Shown here: positions 18,707 to 27,450 of the stretch, piece by piece
Position numbering within the stretch: position 1 is the stretch's first letter
Layout: each line of letters opens with the position of its first letter
Source of the DNA: Crocinitomicaceae bacterium
GTDB lineage: Bacteria > Bacteroidota > Bacteroidia > Flavobacteriales_D > Crocinitomicaceae
NCBI GenBank assembly: GCA_030730025.1
Contig: JANQWC010000021.1
Coordinates: forward strand, 46,773-80,875
Reading direction: 5' to 3'
DNA length: 34,103 nt
The notes under the pieces: generated by a model
The model's database searches: none
What the model was told of the DNA's origin: nothing
Seen by the model: the letters and a program-made list of their open reading frames with translations, nothing else
Made by a program: the position numbers and the translations under genes

Positions 18707-19975
18707 TTAAAGCCCTAGCAAGATCTGCATTGGGTCTTTTGCGCCAAAGAGCATGCGCTCCGGATTTTCGAGCATTTCTTTGACTTTCACCAAGAAACCT
18801 ACAGATTCTTTACCATCGATGATGCGGTGGTCGTAAGAAAGCGCCACATACATAATCGGTCTGATTTCTACTTTTCCATTGATCGCTACAGGGCGTTCCA
18901 CGACGTTGTGCATGCCGAGAATGGCCGATTGCGGCGGATTGATGATCGGTGTAGAGAGCATGGAACCAAACACACCACCGTTGGTGATCGTGAAGGTGCC
19001 GCCGCTCATATCTTCTGGCGTCATTTTGCCATCGCGGGCTTTGATCGCCAAGCGCTTGATTTCGCGTTCGATGTCGGCAAGACCCATTTGTTCGGCGTTG
19101 CGCACTACCGGTACCATGAGGCCTTTTGGCGAAGAAACGGCAATGCCGATGTCGGCGTAATCGTGGAAGATCATTTCGTTGCCATCGATTTGCGCATTGA
19201 CTGCCGGATACAACTTAAGGGCTTCCGTTACGGCTTTGGTAAAGAACGACATAAAGCCAAGATTCACTTCGTGGTGCTTGGCAAAGGCGTCTTTGTATTT
19301 GGCGCGGATGTCCATAATTGGCTTCATGTCTACTTCGTTGAAAGTAGTGAGCATGGCCGTTTCGTTCTTCACGGCAACCAAACGCTCTGCAATTTTGCGG
19401 CGCAGCATCGACATTTTTTCGCGGCTTTGCTCACGCGTGCCACCCCAGCCTTGCGTGGCCTCGGTAGAGAAGCCAGCAGACATCGCTGCTATGACATCTT
19501 GCTTGGTGATGCGGCCATCTTTGCCGCTCGCTTTGATGGCTGCGGTATTGATGTTGTTTTCTTTGATGATTTTAGCAGCTGCAGGAGAGGCCGAACCGCT
19601 CGCATAACTCGCTGGCTTCACTGGATCTGGGTTAGGGGCCGCTGCCGCAGGCGCGGCTGCTGGCGCCGCAGGCGCCTCAGGTTGGGGCGCAGCACTTTGG
19701 GCTGGCGCCGCTGCAGGTGCGCCCGCAGGGCGCGCTGCACTCGTGTCGATGAGGCAAACAACTTGACCTACTTTCACGACGTCGCCTTCGGCTGCTTTGA
19801 GCGTAATGATACCGCTTTCTTCGGCGGGCAACTCAAGTGTCGCTTTGTCTGAATCTACTTCAGCAATGGCTTGGTCTTTTTCGACATAATCGCCGTCGGC
19901 TACGAGCCATGTGGCAATTTCTACTTCTGAGATCGATTCTCCCGGACTCGGGACTTTCATTTCTAATAGTGACAT
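18707..19975 (-). CDS. odhB: 2-oxoglutarate dehydrogenase E2, dihydrolipoyl succinyltransferase
   Basis: The E2 core of the OGDH complex transfers the succinyl group from E1-bound ThDP via lipoyl-lysine to CoA. The 422-residue protein has one lipoyl domain (residues about 1-80) with the lipoylated Lys44 in [12 protein letters not shown]. An Ala/Pro linker (about 84-125) and a peripheral-subunit-binding domain (about 128-165, [13 protein letters not shown]) follow. The catalytic domain ends with [16 protein letters not shown], whose His383 and Asp387 are the active-site pair. EVDSDKA and the single lipoyl domain favour OdhB/SucB over pyruvate-dehydrogenase E2. It starts 11 bases after the odhA stop, so the two form an operon. 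The E3 gene (lpd) is not in this window. Confidence 0.96.
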   Translation of the reverse strand: MSLLEMKVPSPGESISEVEIATWLVADGDYVEKDQAIAEVDSDKATLELPAEESGIITLKAAEGDVVKVGQVVCLIDTSAARPAGAPAAAPAQSAAPQPEAPAAPAAAPAAAAPNPDPVKPASYASGSASPAAAKIIKENNINTAAIKASGKDGRITKQDVIAAMSAGFSTEATQGWGGTREQSREKMSMLRRKIAERLVAVKNETAMLTTFNEVDMKPIMDIRAKYKDAFAKHHEVNLGFMSFFTKAVTEALKLYPAVNAQIDGNEMIFHDYADIGIAVSSPKGLMVPVVRNAEQMGLADIEREIKRLAIKARDGKMTPEDMSGGTFTITNGGVFGSMLSTPIINPPQSAILGMHNVVERPVAINGKVEIRPIMYVALSYDHRIIDGKESVGFLVKVKEMLENPERMLFGAKDPMQILLGL

Positions 19976-19986
19976 ACGTTTCTATT

Positions 19987-22704
19987 TTAGGCTTTCTTCG
20001 CGTAAGCAAAGAGGTCGTTGAACAATTGTTTGAGGCGAATTTCGTTTAATTTTTTAGATCCTTCTGCACTGGCGGCGCTTGCTGGTCTGCAAATGCCAAC
20101 GAGTGGGATGTGGCGCAAATTCATGGCCATGTGTGTCCAGGCACCCATATTGGCAGGCTCTTCTTGGGCCCAAAGGATGTTTTTGGCTTTGTATTTGGCT
20201 ACAATTGCATCAATTTGTGCTGTCGGAAGCGGGTAGAGTTGCTCTACGCGCACAAAAGCCATGTTGCTGACGCCGAGTTCGGCCGCCTTTACCTTCATTT
20301 CGTAGTAAAACTTACCGCTACAGAGCACTACCGTGTCCACGTTTTTAACATCTGCTGTGGTGTCGTCGAGTACTTCTTGGAAGGCGCCCTTGGCCATTTC
20401 ATCCAAACTTGAAGTGGCGTCTGGGTAGCGCAACAACATTTTTGGCGAGAATACCACGAGTGGTTTGCGGAAGTCGCGCTTGATTTGGCGGCGCAATAAA
20501 TGGAAATGATTTGCTGGGGTTGAGGTATTGACAATTTGCATGTTGAGGTCTGCGCATTGCTGCAAGAAACGCTCCATGCGGCCGCTGGAGTGCTCGGCGC
20601 CTTGGCCTTCGTAGCCGTGTGGCAAGAGCAGCACCAAACCACTTTGGGTGGCCCATTTGTCTTCGCCGGCCGAGATGAACTGATCGATCATGATTTGCGC
20701 GCCATTAAAGAAATCGCCGAATTGCGCTTCCCAAATGGTGAGCCCAGACGGATTAGCCAGTGAATAACCGTACTCAAAACCTAGCACGCCGTATTCCGAT
20801 AACAAAGAGTTGTAGATGCTAAATGTGCCCTGTTTTTCTTGAAGGGCATTGAGGGTCAGAATTTCTTCTTCGGTATCTTCGGTCTTGACCACCGCATGAC
20901 GGTGCGAGAACGTACCGCGCTCGACGTCTTGTCCGGAAATGCGCACGGCGTGTCCTTCTGCCAAAAGCGTTGCATAAGCCAACATTTCTGCTGAGCCCCA
21001 ATCGAGTTTGTCGTTTTCGATTGCTGTGAGGCGGTCTTCGAAAATCTTGGCAATTTTTCTGAAGTATTTCTTGCCTTCTGGTAGCGTAGCTAACTTGCGT
21101 CCGAGGGTCAATAATTCTTTTTTGGCGATGCCTGTTTTTGGCGATTGCTCAAAATCTTTGGCTGTACCGTGACGGTAGTCTTTCCAGGTGAGGCTCAAAA
21201 AGTCATAGACCAATGCTTTGTCTCGGCTTCTGGAGGCTTCGTATTCAGCTTCCAAAAAATGCTGGTAAAGCTGCTCAATTTGCTTGGCTTCGTCGGCATT
21301 CATTAAGGCCTCGCGCTGGAGTTGCTCCAAGTAGATTTCTCTTGGGTTCGGGTGCTTGGCGATGATGTTGTACAACTTAGGCTGCGTGAATTTAGGTTCG
21401 TCGCCTTCGTTGTGTCCGTATTTGCGGTAGCACAATAAATCGATAAAGATGTCGCGGTGAAAAGCCTGGCGGTATTCCATGGCAATTTCGATGGTGGTCA
21501 CTACCGCCTCGATGTCGTCGCCATTCACGTGAAAGACGGGGCAAAGGGTCGTTTTGGCCACATCTGTACAATAGGTAGAAGTACGGCCGTCGAGGTAGTT
21601 TGTGGTAAAGCCCACTTGGTTGTTCACCACAATATGAATGGTGCCACCTGTTCTGTAGCCGTCTAGGCCAGCCATCTGGATGGTTTCATAAACGATACCT
21701 TGGCCCGCTACTGCAGCGTCGCCATGGATCAAAACGGGGCAAACTTTGTCTTCGGTGTGGTAGACGTGGTCTATTTTGGCTCTCGCAATACCTTCTACAA
21801 CCGTATTCACCGCTTCGAGATGCGAAGGGTTAGGGGCGAGGGTGAGGCCAATTTGCTGACCATTTTCTAAAGAGATGTGCGAGGTAAAACCTTGGTGATA
21901 CTTGACGTCGCCATCAAAAGTAGTTTCGAAATCGAATTCTTTGCCTTCAAATTCGCGGAAGATGTCGCGCGGACGCTTCTCAAAGATGTTGGCGAGCGTG
22001 TTGAGGCGGCCGCGGTGTGCCATGCCCATCACAAAGTATTCAACGCCCAAATCTGCTCCTTTGCGCACAAGGGTGTCAAGAGCTGGGATCAGCCCTTCGC
22101 CGCCCTCGATTGAAAAGCGTTTTTGCCCCACAAATTTTTTGCCTAAAAAAGCCTCAAAGCCCGTGGCTTGATTGAGTTTCTCGTAGATTTTCTTTTTGCG
22201 CTCGGGGTCAAAAACTGGTCGATTGCTGAGTTCTATTTTGTTGCGAAACCAATCGATGCGCTCTGGGTCGCGCATGTACATGTATTCAATACCAATAGAC
22301 TGGCAATACGTGAGCTCGAGGTGTGCAATGATATCAGAAAGCTTCGCCGCACCGATGCCAATTTGCTCACCCGCCTGAAAAACCTCGTTGAGGTCGGCTT
22401 CTGTGAGGCCAAAATGAGCGATATCGAGCGTAGGGGTGTGCTTGCGGCGTTCGCGCACAGGGTTGGTGTGCGTAAAGAGGTGTCCGCGCGTGCGGTAGCC
22501 ATTGATGAGGTTGATTACCTTGAATTCCTTCACGAAATTTTCTGGAATCGTGCCGCTCTTGTCAAAACTGGTTTGTGCAAATTCAAATCCTTCGAAGAAT
22601 TTGGCCCAACCGTTGTCTACACTTGTAGGGTCTTGGCGGTATTGCTGGTAGAGGTGTTCAATGGCGCTGACGTCCGCATTGCCAACATAAGAAACTTTAT
22701 CCAT
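19987..22704 (-). CDS. odhA: 2-oxoglutarate dehydrogenase E1 component
   Basis: This ThDP-dependent enzyme decarboxylates 2-oxoglutarate and passes succinyl to the E2 lipoamide in the TCA cycle. From the ATG at 22704 (MDKVSYVGNADVSAIEHLY) it is 905 residues, the usual E1o size. Visible motifs are the N-terminal E2-interacting segment, the FSIEGGEGLIPALD and GMAHRGRLNTLANI blocks, the ThDP/metal region HGDAAVAGQGIVYE with NNQVGFTT, and the late LLLPHGYEGQGAEHSSGR block. The frame is open for 31 more codons to 22797, but that extension would read through the promoter box and the dyad and is not family-like, so I reject it. It forms an operon with odhB. Confidence 0.96.
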   Translation of the reverse strand: MDKVSYVGNADVSAIEHLYQQYRQDPTSVDNGWAKFFEGFEFAQTSFDKSGTIPENFVKEFKVINLINGYRTRGHLFTHTNPVRERRKHTPTLDIAHFGLTEADLNEVFQAGEQIGIGAAKLSDIIAHLELTYCQSIGIEYMYMRDPERIDWFRNKIELSNRPVFDPERKKKIYEKLNQATGFEAFLGKKFVGQKRFSIEGGEGLIPALDTLVRKGADLGVEYFVMGMAHRGRLNTLANIFEKRPRDIFREFEGKEFDFETTFDGDVKYHQGFTSHISLENGQQIGLTLAPNPSHLEAVNTVVEGIARAKIDHVYHTEDKVCPVLIHGDAAVAGQGIVYETIQMAGLDGYRTGGTIHIVVNNQVGFTTNYLDGRTSTYCTDVAKTTLCPVFHVNGDDIEAVVTTIEIAMEYRQAFHRDIFIDLLCYRKYGHNEGDEPKFTQPKLYNIIAKHPNPREIYLEQLQREALMNADEAKQIEQLYQHFLEAEYEASRSRDKALVYDFLSLTWKDYRHGTAKDFEQSPKTGIAKKELLTLGRKLATLPEGKKYFRKIAKIFEDRLTAIENDKLDWGSAEMLAYATLLAEGHAVRISGQDVERGTFSHRHAVVKTEDTEEEILTLNALQEKQGTFSIYNSLLSEYGVLGFEYGYSLANPSGLTIWEAQFGDFFNGAQIMIDQFISAGEDKWATQSGLVLLLPHGYEGQGAEHSSGRMERFLQQCADLNMQIVNTSTPANHFHLLRRQIKRDFRKPLVVFSPKMLLRYPDATSSLDEMAKGAFQEVLDDTTADVKNVDTVVLCSGKFYYEMKVKAAELGVSNMAFVRVEQLYPLPTAQIDAIVAKYKAKNILWAQEEPANMGAWTHMAMNLRHIPLVGICRPASAASAEGSKKLNEIRLKQLFNDLFAYAKKA

Positions 22705-22724
22705 GATTGCGTTTAAATACAAGA

Positions 22725-22732
22725 CAAAATTA
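22725..22732 (-). promoter_or_regulatory. -7 box (TAATTTTG) for odhAB
   Basis: TAATTTTG on the minus strand fits TAnnTTTG, 20 bases before the odhA ATG, giving a predicted leader of about 14 bases. The upstream edge overlaps the inverted repeat at 22730-22755. Confidence 0.55.
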
Positions 22733-22755
22733 CATAGACTTTGTTGGCTATGTAA
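22730..22755. promoter_or_regulatory. Candidate operator: 8-10-8 inverted repeat upstream of odhA
   Basis: TTACATAG (22730-22737) and CTATGTAA (22748-22755) are perfectly complementary, separated by 10 bases. The dyad overlaps the first bases of the odhA -7 box and covers the spacer towards -33, the usual place for a dimeric repressor site. It lies in the 123-base divergent gap between odhA and the photolyase gene, so it might control both. No regulator is assigned. Confidence 0.5.
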
Positions 22756-22827
22756 AGAAATTGTGAACTCAAAATACGTGGTCGAAACCTGCTTCAAACA
22801 AAGTTGTTTTTGGGGTGTTAGGTGAGT

Positions 22828-24288
22828 ATGTCAACTCCCATTTGTTTGGTTTTTCCGCAGCAGCTTTTCGAGCAGCATCCTGCGTTTGCGCACGCCCATG
22901 AATTTTGGCTCATCGAAGACGAACTCTTCTTTACGCAGCTGCCTTTCCACCAGAAAAAACTGGCCCTGCACCGCGCCTCCATGAGTTACTACGCAGAATA
23001 TTTGCGGAGTAACGGCAAGACGGTGCGCTATTTTGAAGCAAAAGAGGCCAAATTAGCGGGCATCTTTCAAAATTTAAGTCAAGTCACGAACCAACTCATC
23101 GTGGTAGACCCCACCGATTTTTTATTGGAGAAAAGAATCCGCCGGTATGCCACCCAACAAGGCCTATCGCTTCAATGGCTGAATAATCCGTCATTCATCA
23201 ACACGCCTTCAGACAACCAAACGCTTTTTGGCCAACGCGAACAACGCTTCTTCATGGCCGATTTCTACAAGAAGCAACGCGAGCGCTTGAACATCCTCCT
23301 CGACGCCAACGGGCAACCCACCGGCGGCCGCTGGAGTTTCGATACAGACAACCGAAAGGCCTTGCCCAAAGGTCTTTCGATGCCCAATTTTCCTGTTTAT
23401 CAAAGTGAGTGGGCGCTAGCGGCCCAAAGTTTTGTGTCCTCAAACTACCCAGCGCATCCGGGTGATCCCGATTTGTCTGCGTATCCGGTCACGCACCAAG
23501 AGGCCAAGGCCGCGCTCACTTTCTTTATCGAGACCAACCTCGCACTTTTTGGCCCGTATCAAGATGCATTTAGTACCGACTCCACTTTTGTTTTTCATTC
23601 CAATTTATCAGCGGCGCTCAACATCGGCCTTTTGCTTCCGGGCGAGGTGGTGGAGCGGGTATTGGCGGCTTTTCATGACGGCAAAGTGGAGATAGAAAGT
23701 ACAGAAGGCTTCATTCGGCAGGTCATTGGCTGGCGCGAGTTTATCCGAGCTGTATATGAAAAGGTAGGCGTTGTTCAGCGCACTAAAAATGCCATGCAAC
23801 ACCAACGCTCTTTAGACTGGAAGCAGCTTTCTGGCTTGCCCATATTTGAAAACGTAAGTGAAAAACTGACAAAACATGCCTACGCGCATCATATCGAGCG
23901 GCTCATGTTGTTGGGTAATTTTTTCTTTTTGGCAGAGACGCATCCAGATGAGGTCTATCGTTTTTTCATGACCTACTTCATCGATGCTTACGACTGGGTG
24001 ATGGTGCCAAACGTCTACGGCATGAGCCAATATGCCGACGGCGGCCTCATGACCACCAAGCCGTATTTCTCGGGCTCGAATTACCTCAAAAAGCAAGGAT
24101 TCAAAACCGATGCAGCTGCTGCGGCACTTTTTGACGCCCTCTTTTGGCATTTTGTAGACAAGCACCAAGAGCGCTTGCGCAAAAACATCCGCACGGTTCA
24201 GATGGTGGCTAATTGGAACCGGATGTTGCCCGAAAAAAAAGCGACCCACTTAGAGCGGGCCGCTTTGTATTTTCAAGACGAAGTCTAG
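22828..24288 (+). CDS. Photolyase/cryptochrome-related protein (FeS-BCP/DPRP family) without Fe-S cysteines
   Basis: The 486-residue protein belongs to the deoxyribodipyrimidine photolyase-related group, the prokaryotic (6-4) photolyases that bind FAD and usually a 4Fe-4S cluster. The N-terminal Rossmann-like antenna domain opens with PICLVFPQQLFE. The C-terminal FAD domain shows VIGWREFIRAVYE, the catalytic-histidine block HAYAHHIERLMLLGNF, YDWVMVPNVYGMSQYADGG and TKPYFSGSNYLKK. In the family the cluster ligands follow this last motif and include a Y-C-x-x-C and C-P-F-N pattern. Here the stretch reads GFKTDAAAAALFDALFWHF, and the protein has only one cysteine in total, near the N-terminus. 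FAD-dependent DNA repair or light sensing is likely, without the cluster. A GTG at 22822 is an alternative start. Confidence 0.88.
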   Translation: MSTPICLVFPQQLFEQHPAFAHAHEFWLIEDELFFTQLPFHQKKLALHRASMSYYAEYLRSNGKTVRYFEAKEAKLAGIFQNLSQVTNQLIVVDPTDFLLEKRIRRYATQQGLSLQWLNNPSFINTPSDNQTLFGQREQRFFMADFYKKQRERLNILLDANGQPTGGRWSFDTDNRKALPKGLSMPNFPVYQSEWALAAQSFVSSNYPAHPGDPDLSAYPVTHQEAKAALTFFIETNLALFGPYQDAFSTDSTFVFHSNLSAALNIGLLLPGEVVERVLAAFHDGKVEIESTEGFIRQVIGWREFIRAVYEKVGVVQRTKNAMQHQRSLDWKQLSGLPIFENVSEKLTKHAYAHHIERLMLLGNFFFLAETHPDEVYRFFMTYFIDAYDWVMVPNVYGMSQYADGGLMTTKPYFSGSNYLKKQGFKTDAAAAALFDALFWHFVDKHQERLRKNIRTVQMVANWNRMLPEKKATHLERAALYFQDEV

Positions 24289-24292
24289 TTGC

Positions 24293-26704
24293 TTAGAGCT
24301 TGATGATGCGCTGGGTATATTGGTAGCCATTTTGCGTCATGCGCACTTGGTACATCCCTGCTTTGAGCTCGGCAATTTGGAAGGAATTTATACCATTTTC
24401 AATTTTTTGAAGGCTCTGAATTTGCTTGCCGTTCATGTCTAAAATAGCGATGCTGCTCACCTCTTCAAGATCCTTCAAATCGACAAACAAGACCTCATTT
24501 GCTGGGTTCGGATAGATCTGAACACCCGCAAGAGGGTTGTCGTTGATGCCCGCACCAGAGGTGATATTGATGGTGTAGTCTTCTGTTTCGCCGTAGCTCG
24601 CTGGCCCACATGGGGTAATGGCGCCATCTGGCTGATACGATATGCGCACGCGCATGCGCACAGAACCTGTGCTGGAGGTTAGAGGAATAGAAACATTAAA
24701 GGTATTGACCCATCCGGCACCAACCAAAACATAAGCAACTTGTTCGCCGGCGTCATTGAAATCAAAATCGTTGTTGAAGTCGATCCAAGCAGCAATTTCG
24801 TCGTTGGTGTAGGCAGCTGCTTGTGTGTTATTGACGATAGCTGGTGTAATAGTGAGTGGGTAAGTATTGCCCTGCGCCAAAGATGTACTTGTAGCTGTAA
24901 AGTCGGTGTAGCCGTTGTTGCCGCAAGCAGATGTGTTGTTGATGGTATTGAAGCTCACGGTGTTGATGTATTCGTCGCAAACAGCACTAGCTGTACATGG
25001 GCCCGTTACTTGCGCCACCACAATATAGTTGTTTTTGGTTTCGACGTCTGATCCTTGCGCATTTGTTGCCGTAAGACTTACGGTATATTGCCCTACATTA
25101 TTGAAGGTGATTTGCGGGTTTTGTGTGCTAGCACTGCTGCCACCTGCAAAGCTCCAACCGGTTGCTGGGCTCACAGTCCAAGCCCATGAAGTTGGAATAC
25201 CTGTAGATAAATCGGTAAAGCTCACGGTTGTGCCAGGCGACACACTTGTTGCACTTGCTACAAAATTAGCAACTGGCGCAACTGGTGTGGTTGGGGTACA
25301 CGGGTCGGCAGAACCGCCGAATACCAAAACGTTCAAGTTCGCAGGATCTAGCCACGGCTTGAGTTGCTCAATGGCTGGGGTGCCGTTGTTGGTCCAGTGG
25401 AAAGCCATTTTACCGTATTGGTCTGGCGCAGAAAGCGCGGTACAATAAGATGAACCTCCAGTGAGTGTGCCGATGATCTTACCGGTGTTGTCAAAGAGGG
25501 GAGAGCCCGATGAGCCACCTTCTGTTACGCCGTGGCCGTTTGCATTGGCCGTCCAGACTACGCGCCAGTGCGAGCCGGTTGCTGAGCCCCATTGTGTAGA
25601 AACGGTATTGCCAGAGAAAGTGGAGATTTTTTTGATGTCACCAGCTGGGTGGTGGATACTCACGCCACCTGTAGTTGGGCTGGTGTTTGCATTCCAACCG
25701 TTCCAATAGGCGTTAAAGTTTGCTGACTTCAAGTTGGTGATCACGGTGTTTTCGTTGTTGGCGTTGCCAAGCTTCACTAATAAGAAGTCAGAACCGGAGT
25801 TGCCTCCGCCATCAGCTGAATCGGCAATGCGCAAACAACCTGTTACAAAATAGTTCGCGAGTGTACCCGCAGAGGTAGGATTGGTACAGGCCGCAGCTTC
25901 ATAGCGGAAATAGAATTTCCATTGGTTCATGTTGGCTGTTGTGGCACTTACGCCGCAGTGCAGCGCCGTGAGGAAGTAAGGCTTGCAATCTTGGGCAGTG
26001 TTGTTGATCAAAGAACCAGAGCACCAACCAGCTTGGTTGCCTTCCACTACATAAATGCGTGCAACGCCGCGCTTCTCATCTTGCCAAGCATCGCCAACAG
26101 GTGAACAGTTGATATTCACTTCACATGGGTCTGACTCATTGATTTTTTCCGTCGCTTCATAACCCGTAGAACGGTAGTTGTACATGACGCGGTCGATGTA
26201 AATCTCGGATGGTGTGGTGTAAGCAGGCTCGGTGAGGGTGAGCACGTGCTTTGAGCCGCCACAAAGTGCTGCATTTTGCATTTGATGCGCTTCGACATCT
26301 GCGCTAGTCATAATAGGGTGTACGTCTTGGCCGCCAAGGTTTTGAATGCGCAAGGTACTGCCTCCATGCAAAACAAACTTTTCGAAAAGGTAGCTCAAGG
26401 CTTCGGCGCCCGGAGCGCTAACGACCATTTGCCAAGTGCGGCTGCCGTCTGCGTTGGTGGTCCAGAGACCGGAATTTTGAGTGGTGAGGTGTGCAGGAAG
26501 CGCAACACCGATGCGGTAAAGCACGCCTTGTTTGTCGCGCAGGATGTCTTCTGCGGCGAGTACACCTAAATCAGGTGTTTGTAAGGCAAGGGTAGGTACT
26601 TCTTTGGAGAGCTCCAATTTGCTGGTATGAGCAAGAGATTGTTGTGCCCAAACCCCAACTTGAAGGCCCAAAATGAGGAGCCCAAAGCGTAGAATTTTGT
26701 TCAT
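24293..26704 (-). CDS. Secreted trypsin-like (lysyl endopeptidase-type) serine protease, T9SS substrate
   Basis: The 803-residue exoprotein starts with a signal peptide (MNKILRFGLLILGLQVGVWA) and a propeptide-like region. A chymotrypsin-fold protease domain follows (about 195-465) with His249 in FLTALHC, Asp306 in SGSDFLLVKL and the probable nucleophile Ser399 in GGSSGSPLF. Many cysteines and the overall pattern resemble Achromobacter/Lysobacter lysyl endopeptidases; cleavage after lysine is inference. Next come a PKD domain (about 472-560, PGTTVSFTDLSTG), a GEVED domain (AAWIDFNNDFDFNDAGEQVAY to GETEDYTI), and a type A T9SS sorting domain opening with VQIYPNPANEVLF and ending RIIKL. It would cross the outer membrane through SprA. 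It converges with the photolyase gene, stops 4 bases apart. Confidence 0.93.
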   Translation of the reverse strand: MNKILRFGLLILGLQVGVWAQQSLAHTSKLELSKEVPTLALQTPDLGVLAAEDILRDKQGVLYRIGVALPAHLTTQNSGLWTTNADGSRTWQMVVSAPGAEALSYLFEKFVLHGGSTLRIQNLGGQDVHPIMTSADVEAHQMQNAALCGGSKHVLTLTEPAYTTPSEIYIDRVMYNYRSTGYEATEKINESDPCEVNINCSPVGDAWQDEKRGVARIYVVEGNQAGWCSGSLINNTAQDCKPYFLTALHCGVSATTANMNQWKFYFRYEAAACTNPTSAGTLANYFVTGCLRIADSADGGGNSGSDFLLVKLGNANNENTVITNLKSANFNAYWNGWNANTSPTTGGVSIHHPAGDIKKISTFSGNTVSTQWGSATGSHWRVVWTANANGHGVTEGGSSGSPLFDNTGKIIGTLTGGSSYCTALSAPDQYGKMAFHWTNNGTPAIEQLKPWLDPANLNVLVFGGSADPCTPTTPVAPVANFVASATSVSPGTTVSFTDLSTGIPTSWAWTVSPATGWSFAGGSSASTQNPQITFNNVGQYTVSLTATNAQGSDVETKNNYIVVAQVTGPCTASAVCDEYINTVSFNTINNTSACGNNGYTDFTATSTSLAQGNTYPLTITPAIVNNTQAAAYTNDEIAAWIDFNNDFDFNDAGEQVAYVLVGAGWVNTFNVSIPLTSSTGSVRMRVRISYQPDGAITPCGPASYGETEDYTINITSGAGINDNPLAGVQIYPNPANEVLFVDLKDLEEVSSIAILDMNGKQIQSLQKIENGINSFQIAELKAGMYQVRMTQNGYQYTQRIIKL

Positions 26705-26732
26705 AGTTTGAAGAGTTTATAGTAATTTCAAC

Positions 26733-26740
26733 CAAAAATA
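26733..26740 (-). promoter_or_regulatory. -7 box (TATTTTTG) for the secreted protease gene
   Basis: TATTTTTG on the minus strand fits TAnnTTTG, 28 bases before the protease ATG. It lies in the 59-base divergent gap shared with the response regulator. The region is AT-rich, so a chance match is possible. Confidence 0.4.
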
Positions 26741-26763
26741 CACTTTTCTATCAAAAAAACCAC

Positions 26764-27450
26764 ATGTATCGAATCTGTTTAGTGGAAGACGAGCAAAGCC
26801 TGCGCGAGACCATTTCCTTGAATCTTGAATTGGAAGGATACGCCGTAGACGCCTATGCAGACGGCGCGCAAGCCCAACAGCTTTTTTCGGGCCCTATTCA
26901 TTTCGATTTGGTCATTCTAGACGTGATGCTTCCGTATGTTTCGGGTTTTGATTTGTGTAAAGAAATCCGCAAGCATTCGGCTGTTCCTGTTTTGTTTTTG
27001 TCGGCAAAAGGCACCACCGCAGACCGCGTTGCTGGGCTCAAACTCGGCGCCAATGACTACCTCGTGAAGCCTTTCGATCTAGAAGAATTATTGCTCAAGA
27101 TTCAGATTTTGATCAATGGGTCTGTTCAGATAGAGCCCTTAACGCAAAACCTCATCGGAGACAAACAAGTCGATTTCAATTCCTTCGAACTCCGTGACGC
27201 AGCCGGTACATTGCTCCATACTTTTAGCAAAAGAGAGGTGCAACTGCTCGAACTTTTTGTCGAAAAAGAAGGAAAAGTGATTTCTAGAAACGAAATTTTA
27301 GACCGCCTTTGGGGCTCAGAACAAATCCCCACCTCGAGAACCATAGACAATTACATTCTGAATTTCCGCAAGTTATTTGAGCGCGACCCTAAAAACCCAC
27401 GTCATTTCCATTCGATTAGAGGAGTTGGGTATAAGTTTACCCGGGCTTAG
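26764..27450 (+). CDS. OmpR/PhoB-family response regulator
   Basis: The 228-residue two-component regulator has a receiver domain (1-about 118). It shows the acidic pair in LVEDE, phospho-acceptor Asp53 in VILDVMLP, and the conserved Lys in DYLVKPFDLEELL. The C-terminal winged-helix DNA-binding domain (about 130-226) shows FSKREVQLLELFVE, RNEILDRLWG, the recognition helix TSRTIDNYILNFRKLFE and the wing HSIRGVGYKF. No histidine kinase lies next to it: upstream is the divergent protease, downstream the convergent transporter, whose stop overlaps this one by 3 bases. The target is unknown; autoregulation and control of the divergent protease are possible. Confidence 0.92.
   Translation: MYRICLVEDEQSLRETISLNLELEGYAVDAYADGAQAQQLFSGPIHFDLVILDVMLPYVSGFDLCKEIRKHSAVPVLFLSAKGTTADRVAGLKLGANDYLVKPFDLEELLLKIQILINGSVQIEPLTQNLIGDKQVDFNSFELRDAAGTLLHTFSKREVQLLELFVEKEGKVISRNEILDRLWGSEQIPTSRTIDNYILNFRKLFERDPKNPRHFHSIRGVGYKFTRA

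Noticed and set aside
19610..19740. GC-rich Ala/Pro stretch in odhB as a foreign insert
   Set aside because: Ala/Pro linkers between lipoyl and binding domains are normal in E2 proteins.
18827..19852. 341-codon plus-strand ORF
   Set aside because: It is fully antisense to odhB, rich in Arg/Cys/His runs mirrored from the Ala/Pro linker, with no domain.
22705..22797. 31-codon N-terminal extension of odhA
   Set aside because: It would read through the -7 box and dyad, and the family start matches the ATG at 22704.
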